Notes under the pieces: generated by a model | Told to the model about the DNA's origin: nothing | The model's database searches: none | The model's input: the letters and a program-made list of their open reading frames with translations, nothing else | Source of the DNA: JAYWXI01 sp036016955 | Lineage (GTDB): Bacteria > Bacteroidota > Bacteroidia > Flavobacteriales > Weeksellaceae | Assembly: GCF_036016955.1 (NCBI RefSeq) | Contig: NZ_JAYWXI010000008.1 | Location: forward strand, 1 to 64,000 | Direction of reading: 5' to 3' | DNA: 64,000 bases | Made by a program: the position numbers and the translations under genes | Shown here: one piece after another, positions 25,145-33,762 of the stretch | Layout of the letters: the number at the start of each line of letters is the position of its first letter | Position numbering within the stretch: the first letter of the stretch is position 1

Positions 25145-25864
25145 CTATACAATCGTAATAGGTGTGCTTAGTGTTTCGGTGCGGGGTTCTTTCAGTAAGG
25201 TAGTGCCTTTACTGCTTTGCGTGGTGAGGCTGAGTTCATAATTACCTGCTTCTAAATCTGTAGGAACGAGGATAAGCAATCTTGACGGCTCGTTAAGGAC
25301 AATATGCTCTGCTGAGAGTTTTATCTCGTTTTGGTTGTCTAGGTTTTTAAAGACGATGCCGTTTTTAGGGTCATTGCCGTCTATTTTAATGAATGTGCCT
25401 TTGATTTCCGCATTTTTGCCTTTGGTAAGTGTGCCGTCTGCTTTGCCTGTGGCTTTGTCGGTAATGCTGAACACACTCATTGGGCTGGATTGTTCGCCTA
25501 GGATTTCTACCTTGGTGTCGGCTACCGCTTTTCTAAGGTCTAAACCTTGGTTTACATTTACATACACCGAATGTTTCTCTTTATCCCAAGTTTTATCGTA
25601 AAATACGCCCTTAATGGCAGGACGCATATACACCAACCCTGTATTTACACTGTACCCGTTAAGCACCAACTCCGAGGCTTTGCGATTAAAACGGGTAACG
25701 ATATCTATTGCCGTTTCGGTTTTTATCTCCATACCCTCTTTTTTAAGAGCATTTACGATTTCTGTAATGCCAAGGCTACCGCCTAGAAGGGGTACGGCTA
25801 CAAAATCGTTAGGGTCATCTTTCGTGAGTAGGTTGGGACGCAACCACGCTTTTAGTGTATTCAT
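25145..25864 (-). CDS. DUF4469 protein with HU-like DNA-binding domain
   Basis: The 239-residue protein has an N-terminal HU/IHF-like region (about 1-125; DPNDFVAVPLLGGSLGITEIVNALKKEG and GVFYDKTWDKEKHSVYVNVNQG) and a C-terminal immunoglobulin-like DUF4469 domain (about 130-239; VPTDLEAGNYELSLTTQSS). This pairing is known in Bacteroidetes, and its job is not established; nucleoid or mobile-element roles have been guessed. There is no signal peptide, so it should be cytoplasmic. It is transcribed toward the CRISPR array and has no clear operon partner; the secreted protein gene upstream ends 13 nt before it on the same strand, so co-transcription is possible. Confidence 0.75.
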   Translation of the reverse strand: MNTLKAWLRPNLLTKDDPNDFVAVPLLGGSLGITEIVNALKKEGMEIKTETAIDIVTRFNRKASELVLNGYSVNTGLVYMRPAIKGVFYDKTWDKEKHSVYVNVNQGLDLRKAVADTKVEILGEQSSPMSVFSITDKATGKADGTLTKGKNAEIKGTFIKIDGNDPKNGIVFKNLDNQNEIKLSAEHIVLNEPSRLLILVPTDLEAGNYELSLTTQSSKGTTLLKEPRTETLSTPITIV

Positions 25865-25877
25865 AATATTGATGTTT

Positions 25878-27032
25878 TTAGTTTCGTTTTAAAGCAAATA
25901 AATAATTTTCAAGCCAGTTTCCAGAAGAGATAGGACTTAATGTTGTTGTTGGAGTGTTAATGAATGTGCCTGATGCAATTTCGATAGAAATTTTAACATA
26001 GTAGGTCTTTGCAACTATACTATCATTATTAATCATCCATATCCCACTTGCAGTACCATAATTAGTATGAGGCAGAATATTAGCTGATATAAGTATAGGG
26101 CTTCCTGTAGCAACAGCCGTTGAAATATATCCAAACAATCCATTTTCCTTGGTTTCCGAAATAGTTCCCCTTACCCATATCACTTGATTATCTGTAAGAC
26201 TCTGAGTTGGATGTAGAAAATATGAACAATAAACTACCCATTTACCAGGAGGTAAAGTAATAGATTGCCCTGTATATCTAGTATAATTAGGACCTGTACT
26301 AGCAGAATTTTTTTCTATATCATAAAAAGTTTGTCCTTCCATTGCATCTACATTTTCAGCACCATTACCATAGATAACATCTACTCCACTAGGTACTGTA
26401 GGGTTGGTTCTACTTACCACTCCTAAAGTCCCATCGGGTTTTGCGACTACAGCCTTAGTGTACTCGCTTTCTAACGGTGTAGCATCAGTCATTTGGTTGA
26501 TTTTGGCATTGCCGTTGACCTCTAATTTTTGTGATGGGCTTTGGGTGCCTATCCCTACATTACCATTCCCCATAAATTTGAGATCGTTTCCATTCTGTTG
26601 GATGGTCGTCGCTTGGTTTAGGGTTCCGCCCAATCGAAGGGTTGTACCGTTCATGCTCAGCCCGTTTTCCGCCGTATAAGTCGGGGTACTGCCCAGCTTC
26701 AACCATTTTTTGGACGAAGCCTCAAAATAATAAAAGCCTTTGCCGTTGAACAAAGAGGTCGTCCCTGCTCCCGCCACGCCCTCCGTAAGATACAACAAAG
26801 TGCCGTCGGCCATATTATCGCCCATGCTTTCTGCACGGGAGGCCGTTACACGGGGGATAAGGATGCCCTCTGCGCTGTCTCCCGTCTCAGCATAAGCCTT
26901 GATGTCCAAGGTGGCGTGCGGAGAGGTGGTATTAATGCCTACGGCTCCTTCTGTCTTCGCCTTTTGGGCGTTTAAAGTAAGACCTGCCGACAAGAAAACC
27001 GACAAAGTCAATCGGGATAAGATTGTTTTCAT
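25878..27032 (-). CDS. Secreted tail-fibre-like surface protein
   Basis: The 384-residue protein has a signal peptide (MKTILSRLTLSVFLSAGLTLNAQ, cleavage after about residue 23). It then shows GAVGINTTSPHATLDIKA and GNVGIGTQSPSQKLEVNG, the GIGT..P..KLEV motif common in Bacteroidetes secreted proteins and phage tail fibres. Between them lies TYTAENGLSMNGTTLRLGG, a repeat type also found many times in the large adhesin at the right edge. The last ~150 residues (from GVDVIYGNG) look like a beta-rich C-terminal head and are more AT-rich than the rest, hinting that this end was exchanged. Probable role: surface structure or adhesin; not known. Confidence 0.7.
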   Translation of the reverse strand: MKTILSRLTLSVFLSAGLTLNAQKAKTEGAVGINTTSPHATLDIKAYAETGDSAEGILIPRVTASRAESMGDNMADGTLLYLTEGVAGAGTTSLFNGKGFYYFEASSKKWLKLGSTPTYTAENGLSMNGTTLRLGGTLNQATTIQQNGNDLKFMGNGNVGIGTQSPSQKLEVNGNAKINQMTDATPLESEYTKAVVAKPDGTLGVVSRTNPTVPSGVDVIYGNGAENVDAMEGQTFYDIEKNSASTGPNYTRYTGQSITLPPGKWVVYCSYFLHPTQSLTDNQVIWVRGTISETKENGLFGYISTAVATGSPILISANILPHTNYGTASGIWMINNDSIVAKTYYVKISIEIASGTFINTPTTTLSPISSGNWLENYLFALKRN

Positions 27033-27094
27033 ACGCTGTGTTTTTTAATTGTTATATTTTGATTTGTGTTCATATTTTTTCATGCTTTCCGATT

Positions 27095-27349
27095 TTATTG
27101 ACGTTCAATCGGATAAAGTTTCGCAAGAAAGCCGGAAAGCCATGGGGCGACCTTCCGGCGGATAAAAGCCCCGATACACTTAAACTTTAACTTATGAAAA
27201 CAAAGAAGGGCTTTTAGCTTGGGATTTAGCGTTAAAAATGAACTTCGCGAAAATGGAAAAAGAATAGCGGCCAAAGCGACCACAAAGGCAGAAACCAAAA
27301 AAGCGTTGTTTTGAGAAAACAGACTTCTCAAAACAACGCCTAAAACCAA
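27095..27349 (-). CDS. Possible membrane protein fragment
   Basis: I do not recognise this frame. The frame is open on the minus strand from the end of the (GT)20 tract (27442) to a stop at 27095; only a TTG at 27349 offers a usual start, giving 84 residues. The text contains a strongly hydrophobic segment (FLVSAFVVALAAILFPF) and a basic tail. In the reading frame it continues upstream as SYKNFSEKPTALYFFGALVLG, which looks like coding sequence. It may be the C-terminal half of a gene whose N-terminal half lies beyond the microsatellite (27483-27636), in another frame. It could also be chance. Confidence 0.25.
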   Translation of the reverse strand: MVLGVVLRSLFSQNNAFLVSAFVVALAAILFPFSRSSFLTLNPKLKALLCFHKLKFKCIGAFIRRKVAPWLSGFLAKLYPIERQ

Positions 27350-27440
27350 AGCCCCAAAAAAATAAAGTGCCGTTGGTTTTTCCGAAAAATTTTTGTAAGA
27401 TACGCGTGCCTGCGCGCTTTTATAAGGACTTAGGGGACGT

Positions 27441-27484
<44 letters not shown>

Positions 27485-27775
27485 ACACGATTATCCGAAA
27501 CCACCAAATTTTTCGGTTGTTTTTTTTCGTTTTTTCGGATGTGATTGGGTCCCAAAAGCATAACGAGCCAAATGTAGAAAACTATGAGGACATGCACAAG
27601 TTTTTTACCCTGATTTATTTCAATTTTCAGCTTCAAAAACCCTAAAAATCACAAAAAACCAAAGGCTTCATTGGGTTTGTCGTAATAAAAAAAGCCTTCC
27701 CGCAAAAGGAAAAGCCGTATAAACCAAAGAGGAAAAACAGAAGCGCTCCCTCCCTATTTCAGTCCCAAAAACAGC

Positions 27776-28723
27776 CTAAAGCATCTTCAGATTGTTCACC
27801 TCCAACTCGGTGAGGATGCGCCAATGCCCGCGCTTAATGTTCTTCTTCGTAAGCCCCGCAAACATCACGCGATCCAAAGCCTCCACCTCGTACCCCAAAC
27901 GTTGGAAAATCCTACGAATCACACGGTTCCAACCGATGTGAATCTCGATACCAATTTCATTCTTCGGCTTGCCCTCGATATAGGAGATGGAATCCACCTG
28001 AGCCACCCCTTCCTCCAAACGAATCCCCTCGGCAATCGCTTTCAAATCTTCCCCCGAAAGCTTACGATCCAACGTTACATGGTAAATCTTTTTAATCTGA
28101 AACGAAGGGTGCGTCAGTTTTTTGGTAAGATGCCCGTCATTGGTCAGCAAAATGACCCCCGTGGTACTCCGATCCAGTCGCCCCACAGGAAACACCCGGT
28201 AAGGCGAGGCATTCGCCACCAAATCCATTACCGTCTTCCGGGCTTTCTCGTCTTTCGTAGTCGAGATATAGCCTTTAGGCTTGTTTAGTAAGACATAAAC
28301 GGGCTTCTCCGGAGTAATACTCTGCCCGTCGAACACCACACGGTCGGTCTTCAGAACCTGATACCCCATTTCCGTCACCACCTTTCCATTCACTTCCACC
28401 AACCCTTGTCTGATGAGTTCGTCCGCCTCCCTACGGCTGCAGATTCCCGAATTGGCGATGTATTTGTTCAGGCGAATGGTGTCTTTGTGGATGTCTTTCT
28501 CTATCTTCTGAAGACGGCGTTTCTGCACAAAGCCCCGCGTACGCTCTTCGTCCCTTTCCCTCGCATCCGAAGGACGGCGACCGTATTTCAGGTTGCCTCG
28601 TTCGTATTTGTCCCGGCTGTCAAACGTTTTGCCCGTACGCTTAGAAGGACGTGCACCGCCGAAACTTCCCGTTTTCTGAAAGCCCGACCGTTTGGATCTG
28701 CCGTTATTTTGTTCTCTACTCAT
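27776..28723 (-). CDS. rluB: Ribosomal large subunit pseudouridine synthase, RluB type
   Basis: The 315-residue protein has a basic, Arg/Gly-rich N-terminal tail (about 1-75), then an S4 RNA-binding domain (IRLNKYIANSGICSRREADELI, about 82-103). The RsuA-type synthase domain shows VLLNKPKGYISTT and the catalytic GRLDRSTTGVILLTNDG (Asp near residue 202). RluB makes pseudouridine 2605 in 23S rRNA; RluB, RluE, RluF and RsuA look alike, so the exact target base is inferred from length and common annotation in this group. Its own promoter is at 28743-28750. Confidence 0.88.
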   Translation of the reverse strand: MSREQNNGRSKRSGFQKTGSFGGARPSKRTGKTFDSRDKYERGNLKYGRRPSDARERDEERTRGFVQKRRLQKIEKDIHKDTIRLNKYIANSGICSRREADELIRQGLVEVNGKVVTEMGYQVLKTDRVVFDGQSITPEKPVYVLLNKPKGYISTTKDEKARKTVMDLVANASPYRVFPVGRLDRSTTGVILLTNDGHLTKKLTHPSFQIKKIYHVTLDRKLSGEDLKAIAEGIRLEEGVAQVDSISYIEGKPKNEIGIEIHIGWNRVIRRIFQRLGYEVEALDRVMFAGLTKKNIKRGHWRILTELEVNNLKML

Positions 28724-28742
28724 TTCTTGTACTTAATTTCTG

Positions 28743-28750
28743 CAAAGATA
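28743..28750 (-). promoter_or_regulatory. Promoter -7 box of rluB
   Basis: The minus strand reads TATCTTTG, a good match to TAnnTTTG, 19 nt before the rluB start. Confidence 0.6.
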
Positions 28751-28794
28751 GCAGATTTGTGGTTAAGTCGGAAATTGGGTTGATACCCAAACCG

Positions 28795-28831
28795 AAAGCC
28801 CCCGAACCTTTAAGAAAGATTCGAGGGCTTT
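28795..28831 (-). terminator. Terminator after etfBA
   Basis: The imperfect stem AAGCCCCCGAA / TTCGAGGGCTT lies 33 nt beyond the etfA stop. It can act in the minus direction. Confidence 0.6.
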
Positions 28832-28863
28832 TCACTCGAAAAAAGTTAAAAAAAAGGAAACGA

Positions 28864-29811
28864 TTAACCTTTCAGAGCTTTAATCTTTTCGGTAAGTGCC
28901 GGCAAAACCTGAAATGCATCGCCAACCACCCCGTAATCCGCCGATTTAAAGAAAGGCGCCTCCGGATCGTTATTGATCACCACGATGGTCTTGGAAGAGT
29001 TAACCCCCGCCAAATGTTGGATGGCTCCCGATATTCCGACAGCCACGTAAAGATTAGGCGCAATAGCCTTACCCGTCTGCCCCACGTGCTCGCTATGCGG
29101 ACGCCATCCAATATCGGAAACCGGCTTAGAACAAGCCGTAGCCGCCCCCAAAACATTAGCCAAGTCTTCCACCATCCCCCAATTTTCGGGGCCTTTCATA
29201 CCGCGTCCCGCCGACACCACGATTTCCGCCTCCTTCAGATCCAATTTGCCCGAAGACTGCTCATGAGAAACCACCTTCGTATCCTGAACAGAAGCCGATA
29301 CCGACAAAACCTCCTCGCTACCCGATACCGGATGCTCTTTCGCCCCAAAAGCATTAGGCGAAACCGTGACCACAACGCCCTGACCTTCCGCCTGAGCCTG
29401 CATATACCCCTTACCCGAAAAAGCTTTACGCTTTACCCGAAAAGGAGAAACACTCTCCGGCACTTCCAACACATTGGTAACCAAAGAAAAATCTTTAATA
29501 ACCGCCAACATCGGAGCCACCGAAGAAGCATCGGCCGTGTGAGGAAAAACCACCACCTGAGCCTCAGCCACCCCCGAAAGAACTTCAGCGTAAGCCCGAG
29601 GACTAAAAGCCTTAAGCCCCTCGTCCTGCACCTTAATCACCTTATCCGCCCCATAGCGGTAAAGCGTTTCGGAAGATTCGGTAGGATTAACGGTAACCGC
29701 CGTAACCGTATCTCCCGTTTTTTCGGCCACCGCCTTGGCATAAGCCACCGCCTCAAGAGCCGATTTTTTATAAGCTCCGTTTATATTTTCTGCGTATACA
29801 AATACTGCCAT
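28864..29811 (-). CDS. etfA: Electron transfer flavoprotein, alpha subunit
   Basis: The 315-residue protein is the FAD-binding subunit of the electron transfer flavoprotein, which takes electrons from acyl-CoA dehydrogenases and passes them to the respiratory chain. The C-terminal FAD domain is plain: VVSAGRGMKGPENWGMVEDLA (about 189-209), SRPVSD-like CSKPVSDIGW, HVGQTGKAIAPNLYVAVGISGAIQHLAG and VINNDPEAPFFKSADYGVVGD. The N-terminal domain starts MAVFVYAENINGAY. It is downstream of etfB with a 44-nt gap; the two subunits form a heterodimer and are one operon. Confidence 0.96.
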   Translation of the reverse strand: MAVFVYAENINGAYKKSALEAVAYAKAVAEKTGDTVTAVTVNPTESSETLYRYGADKVIKVQDEGLKAFSPRAYAEVLSGVAEAQVVVFPHTADASSVAPMLAVIKDFSLVTNVLEVPESVSPFRVKRKAFSGKGYMQAQAEGQGVVVTVSPNAFGAKEHPVSGSEEVLSVSASVQDTKVVSHEQSSGKLDLKEAEIVVSAGRGMKGPENWGMVEDLANVLGAATACSKPVSDIGWRPHSEHVGQTGKAIAPNLYVAVGISGAIQHLAGVNSSKTIVVINNDPEAPFFKSADYGVVGDAFQVLPALTEKIKALKG

Positions 29812-29855
29812 GATAATAATGTTTTAAAATGAAAAATAAGTACTGAAACTAAGAT

Positions 29856-30602
29856 TTAGATGACTTTGGCCTCCTCGTGAAGCAAACGTACCAGCTCGTC
29901 CAACTGATCCGGAGAAACCATCTTCACCGCCGCTCTCGGAGGCACACTCTCGAAAGAAACCGCTTTTACCTTCGCTTCCGATGCCGCAGGCTCCTGAACG
30001 TTAAGAGGTTTAGTCCGCGCCGACATAATCCCCCGCATATTAGGAATGATAAGGTCTTTCTCGTCCACCAATCCCTTCTGCCCTGCAATAACCGCAGGAA
30101 GCGTTAAAGCCACGGTTTCTTTACCTCCCTCAATTTCCCGAACCACAGTCGCCTCGCTGCCACTAACCTCCAAGCCCACAGCGCCGTTCACAAACCCACA
30201 GCCCAACAACTGCGCCACCATTGCAGGAACCGCCCCGCCGTTATAGTCAATCGACTCCTTTCCGCAAAGCACCAAATCGTACCCTCCACTTCGAGCCACC
30301 TCGGCAATCGCCTTGGCCACCGAAAGACTGTCCATCGGCTCCGCGTTTACCCGAACCGCATCGTTAGCCCCAATAGCCAATGCCTTACGGATAACCGCTT
30401 CGGTTTCCGCCATCCCGACATTCACCACCGTTACGCTAGCCCCTTGGCTCTGCTGCAGCTGAATCGCCCTCGTCAGCGCAAATTCGTCCAAAGGGTTAAT
30501 CACCCACTGGATTCCGTTTTTGTCAAACGCCGACCGATCCGCCGTAAAATTAATCTTCGAAGTAGTATCCGGAACACTACTGATGCAAACTAATATTTTC
30601 AT
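29856..30602 (-). CDS. etfB: Electron transfer flavoprotein, beta subunit
   Basis: The 248-residue protein has the normal length. It begins MKILVCISSVPDTTSKI and carries WVINPLDEFALTRAIQL, LVLCGKESIDYNGGAVPAMVAQLL (AMP-binding side) and TLPAVIAGQKGLVDEKDL, all ETF-beta landmarks. It partners EtfA, encoded directly downstream, in electron transfer from beta-oxidation and amino acid breakdown. An 18-bp perfect palindrome lies 77 nt upstream of its start (30679-30696) and might be an operator for the operon. Confidence 0.96.
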   Translation of the reverse strand: MKILVCISSVPDTTSKINFTADRSAFDKNGIQWVINPLDEFALTRAIQLQQSQGASVTVVNVGMAETEAVIRKALAIGANDAVRVNAEPMDSLSVAKAIAEVARSGGYDLVLCGKESIDYNGGAVPAMVAQLLGCGFVNGAVGLEVSGSEATVVREIEGGKETVALTLPAVIAGQKGLVDEKDLIIPNMRGIMSARTKPLNVQEPAASEAKVKAVSFESVPPRAAVKMVSPDQLDELVRLLHEEAKVI

Positions 30603-30678
30603 GTGTCTATAATTTTAAAAAATCGTTTCTAATAAAATCAAATCTGTTTTTTGGCTAAGGCTAAAATAACAAAAAATA

Positions 30679-30696
30679 TATTATGCATGCATAATA
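30679..30696. promoter_or_regulatory. 18-bp perfect palindrome upstream of etfBA
   Basis: TATTATGCATGCATAATA equals its own reverse complement. It lies between the etfB start and the end of the SDR gene upstream, is AT-rich and has no loop, so a protein binding site is likelier than a terminator. The regulator is unknown. Confidence 0.45.
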
Positions 30697-30735
30697 ATTA
30701 AAAGTTTTTATTATTCGCCGCATTCCTCCACCCGA

Positions 30736-31446
30736 TTAAGGCTTCAAATCCGGTCTCGAAGGGCGGAACTCAATCTTGCTGGGAAGCACGCGAGGATTCA
30801 TCCTCAAAACGTCGGCCACCAAATGCCCCATGTCTTCCGGCTGAATCTTCCAATCGTCCGCTAAAGAAGGCTCGTTACCGTTAAAATAAGAAGCAACCGA
30901 CCCCGGCATAATGGTTACCGCACGAATCCCGTACTTTCTAAGATCCAACATCGCCGCCTGCGTAAAGCCTACCACGCCAAATTTGGAAGCGTTATACCCC
31001 GAAGCCTTTTCAAAAAAATAAGCCCCCGCCAAACTCGCAATGCTGATATAATACCCCTCGCTTTTTTTCAACTCCTCCACAGCCGCTTTCATGGTGTGAA
31101 ACGCTCCCGTAAGGTTCGTGTCTATCATGGCCTGCCACTCTTCCGTAGAAAGCTCATCCACCGACTTGAAAACCCCGAGCCCCGCATTGGCCACCACCCC
31201 ATCCAAACGTCCGAACTTTTCCACAATCGCCCGAACCGCTTTCTGCTCATCCTCATAACGTCGCACGTCGGAAGCCACTCCGAACACACGCTCCGAAATC
31301 GCCGACAAAGCCCGGCAAGCCTCAGCCACATCTTCCGCCCCACGCCCACTAATCGCTACCGAATACCCTCGTTGGAGCAGAACCTCCGCAATACCGTAAC
31401 CAATCCCCTTGGTTCCGCCCGTAATGTAAATCACTTTGTTTTCCAT
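30736..31446 (-). CDS. Short-chain dehydrogenase/reductase
   Basis: The 236-residue protein is a classical SDR. It has the cofactor motif TGGTKGIG (residues 9-16), NAGLG (about 90), the catalytic serine region ISIASLAG, and YNASK (Tyr and Lys about 150-154). The arginine after the second strand (SGRG) suggests NADPH preference. The substrate cannot be told from sequence; 3-oxoacyl-ACP reductase-like or sepiapterin-type activities are possible. It lies downstream of the M20 dipeptidase on the same strand but behind a terminator, so it probably has its own promoter in that gap. Confidence 0.88.
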   Translation of the reverse strand: MENKVIYITGGTKGIGYGIAEVLLQRGYSVAISGRGAEDVAEACRALSAISERVFGVASDVRRYEDEQKAVRAIVEKFGRLDGVVANAGLGVFKSVDELSTEEWQAMIDTNLTGAFHTMKAAVEELKKSEGYYISIASLAGAYFFEKASGYNASKFGVVGFTQAAMLDLRKYGIRAVTIMPGSVASYFNGNEPSLADDWKIQPEDMGHLVADVLRMNPRVLPSKIEFRPSRPDLKP

Positions 31447-31459
31447 TCCCTAAAAATAC

Positions 31460-31491
31460 AAAAAACATCCCCCCGAAGAGAGATGTTTTTT
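31460..31491 (-). terminator. Terminator after the M20 dipeptidase
   Basis: AAAAAACATC pairs with GATGTTTTTT around a 12-nt loop, 36 nt past the dipeptidase stop. It ends just before the SDR start. Confidence 0.65.
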
Positions 31492-31527
31492 AGGTTTAAT
31501 AAAACTTTAACGCTTTTAAAACAACGT

Positions 31528-32910
31528 TCAGCCTTTCGCATAATTCTCAAAGAACAACGGAATACTCTCAATGCCTTTGTAGAAATTAAACAACCCATAA
31601 TGCTCGTTCGGCGAATGAATCGCATCCGAATCCAAACCAAAGCCCATCAGTACCGATTTCGCCCCAAGAACCTGCTCGAACATCGCCGTAATCGGAATAC
31701 TTCCACCACTACGGTAAGGCAGAACCTCCTTGCCGAAAGCAGTTTCCATCGCCTTTTTAGCCGCCAAAAATTCCTTGGTATCACTAGGCAGCACATAAGG
31801 CATACCGCCATGGTGAGGCGTAACGGTTACCTTCACATTATCCGGCGCAATTTTATTGAAATATGCCGTGAACTTCTCCGTAATTTCCTCCGGCGTCTGG
31901 TAAGGCACCAAACGCATCGAAATCTTCGCATAAGCCTTCGACGGAATCACCGTTTTTGCCCCTTCACCCGTATAACCTCCCCAAATGCCATTGCAGTCCA
32001 GCGTCGGACGGATGGAAGTCCTTTCCAAAGTGGTATACCCCTTCTCGCCTTCCACTCCCTTCAAGCCAATGGAATTCTTAAACTCCTCAGGATTGTCTTT
32101 CAACTTATTCATTTCGACACGTTCCTCATCGGAAACCACCAAAACATTATCGTAAAATCCGTCAATCGTAATATGCCCGTTTTCGTCTATCAAGCCCGCA
32201 ATCATCCGCGATAATACGTGAATAGGGTTTGGAACCGCTCCCCCATAAAGCCCCGAATGCAAATCCCGATTAGGCCCTTCCACTTCCACTTCCACGTAAC
32301 TAAGCCCCCGAAGACCCGTGGTAACCGTAGGTTGCTCCCTGCTGTAAATATGCGTATCGGAAATCAAAATACAATCGCAAGAAAGCTTCTCGGTATTGCT
32401 CTTAACAAAGCCTTCAAGGCTCTTCGAGCCGACTTCCTCCTCCCCTTCAATAATAAACTTTACATTGCAAGGAAGACTGTCGGTTTTCATCATAGCCTCA
32501 AAAGCTTTCACATGCATGAAAAACTGCCCCTTGTCGTCCGCTGCCCCACGAGCAAAAATAGCCCCCTCAGGATGCAGCGCCGTTTCCTTAATATAAGGCT
32601 CGAAAGGAGGCTTATGCCATAACTCCAAAGGATCGGGCGGCTGAACGTCATAATGCCCATAAACCAACACCGTAGGCAAATCCGGATTAATAATCTTCTG
32701 CCCAAAAACAATAGGGTAACCCTCCGTCTCGCATACCTCCACCTCATCGGCGCCCGCATGGCGCAAATGCTCCGCCACCTTTTCGGCACAATCCAAAACA
32801 TCCTGATTGTACGCCGGATCGGCACTAATGGAAGCAATACGCAAAAGTTCAAACAACTCCTCCACGTAACGCGAGCGGTTATTCTGAATGTAATTTAATG
32901 TATCCTGCAT
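31528..32910 (-). CDS. M20 family metallodipeptidase
   Basis: The 460-residue protein is a cytosolic-type M20 dipeptidase of the CNDP/PepV-like group. It hydrolyses dipeptides with two metal ions. Metal-binding and catalytic landmarks are in order: VLVYGHYDVQPP (His and Asp, about 78-89), GAADDKGQF (about 125-133), IIEGEEEVGS (Glu pair, about 153-162) and ISDTHIYS. An internal lid domain (from about 195) precedes NEHYGL..YKGIES at the C-terminus, where the last metal-binding His sits. There is no signal peptide. Confidence 0.92.
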   Translation of the reverse strand: MQDTLNYIQNNRSRYVEELFELLRIASISADPAYNQDVLDCAEKVAEHLRHAGADEVEVCETEGYPIVFGQKIINPDLPTVLVYGHYDVQPPDPLELWHKPPFEPYIKETALHPEGAIFARGAADDKGQFFMHVKAFEAMMKTDSLPCNVKFIIEGEEEVGSKSLEGFVKSNTEKLSCDCILISDTHIYSREQPTVTTGLRGLSYVEVEVEGPNRDLHSGLYGGAVPNPIHVLSRMIAGLIDENGHITIDGFYDNVLVVSDEERVEMNKLKDNPEEFKNSIGLKGVEGEKGYTTLERTSIRPTLDCNGIWGGYTGEGAKTVIPSKAYAKISMRLVPYQTPEEITEKFTAYFNKIAPDNVKVTVTPHHGGMPYVLPSDTKEFLAAKKAMETAFGKEVLPYRSGGSIPITAMFEQVLGAKSVLMGFGLDSDAIHSPNEHYGLFNFYKGIESIPLFFENYAKG

Positions 32911-32996
32911 TTCTTAATTTTTAGTGTATTGCGTAAAATTAAAAAAAATGCCCTGCTGACGCAAGACATTTAAACTTTATTTGGATAAAATCGTTT

Positions 32997-33650
32997 TTAT
33001 TTCGTAAAACGAACCGCCATTTTTCTATCGGCAGCCCTTTCACTATCAGACGCCTCAGCAGGAACTTTAGCAAATTCGCTACCGTACCCCTCCGCAGAAA
33101 CCACCTGAGAACCTACCCCCAAACGAGTAAGTTGAGCCTTAATGTAATCGGCACGACCTTGAGAGATTTTTTTATTAACCGCTTCGTCTCCCGTCTTATC
33201 GGTGTACCCTCCGATTTTGATTTTTGCCTCTGGATAAGCCTTCAAAATTGCCGCCAAGTTGTTTAATTGAGCCTCAGAGCCGGCTTCCAACTCGGAGGAA
33301 GACCCCATCTTGAAGTTCACATTATCAAAATTGAACCATTGATCCTTCAATGCCGCATCATCCGCCGCATTAGTGTATTTACCCGAAGCCAAAAAGTCAA
33401 CCAAACCTTGCTCCAAGCCTCCTTGGTAAGCCTTAAGTTTAGCGCCGTTAACATCCACTTCCACAACGGTGCGTTCTGCACCCGCCACAGAAGATTCCTG
33501 CGCATGGTGCACCCCTCCTCTCACTTCGTGATCGTCGTAACGCTCCGTCCCGTGCTCCATTTTGATAACCCCACGGTTTCCTCCTTCAGGAATTTTTTTG
33601 CAGCTAAGCACCAGCGCGGCAAAAGAACATGCCAATAATACTTTTTTCAT
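32997..33650 (-). CDS. OmpA-family lipoprotein
   Basis: The protein has 217 residues starting at the ATG at 33650; the open frame extends further, but the signal peptide MKKVLLACSFAALVLSC with its lipobox (Cys17) fixes the start. A low-complexity middle follows, then an OmpA C-terminal domain: VNFKMGSSSELEAGSEAQLNNLAAILKAYPEAKIKIGGYTDKTGDE, with NKKISQGRADYIKAQLTRLGV (about 165-185). This domain holds peptidoglycan through the Asp and Arg seen here (TDKTGD, RAD). It probably tethers the outer membrane to the wall, like Pal or YiaD. Confidence 0.9.
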   Translation of the reverse strand: MKKVLLACSFAALVLSCKKIPEGGNRGVIKMEHGTERYDDHEVRGGVHHAQESSVAGAERTVVEVDVNGAKLKAYQGGLEQGLVDFLASGKYTNAADDAALKDQWFNFDNVNFKMGSSSELEAGSEAQLNNLAAILKAYPEAKIKIGGYTDKTGDEAVNKKISQGRADYIKAQLTRLGVGSQVVSAEGYGSEFAKVPAEASDSERAADRKMAVRFTK

Positions 33651-33762
33651 ATCGTAATCTATCTTTTTAATCTTTATCCGCGTGTTTATCCGTTTTGCAG
33701 AAAACACCGCCTCAAAAATAAGAAATATTGCCCCTAACGGCAAAACTTTTTGTTTGGTTTTT

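Noticed and set aside
28651..29832. 393-residue plus-strand frame opposite rluB and etfA
   Set aside because: It is antisense to two clear conserved genes and has Arg/His-rich text typical of shadow frames.
31096..32214. 372-residue plus-strand frame opposite the SDR and M20 genes
   Set aside because: It spans two real minus-strand genes and their terminator and has no protein-like features.
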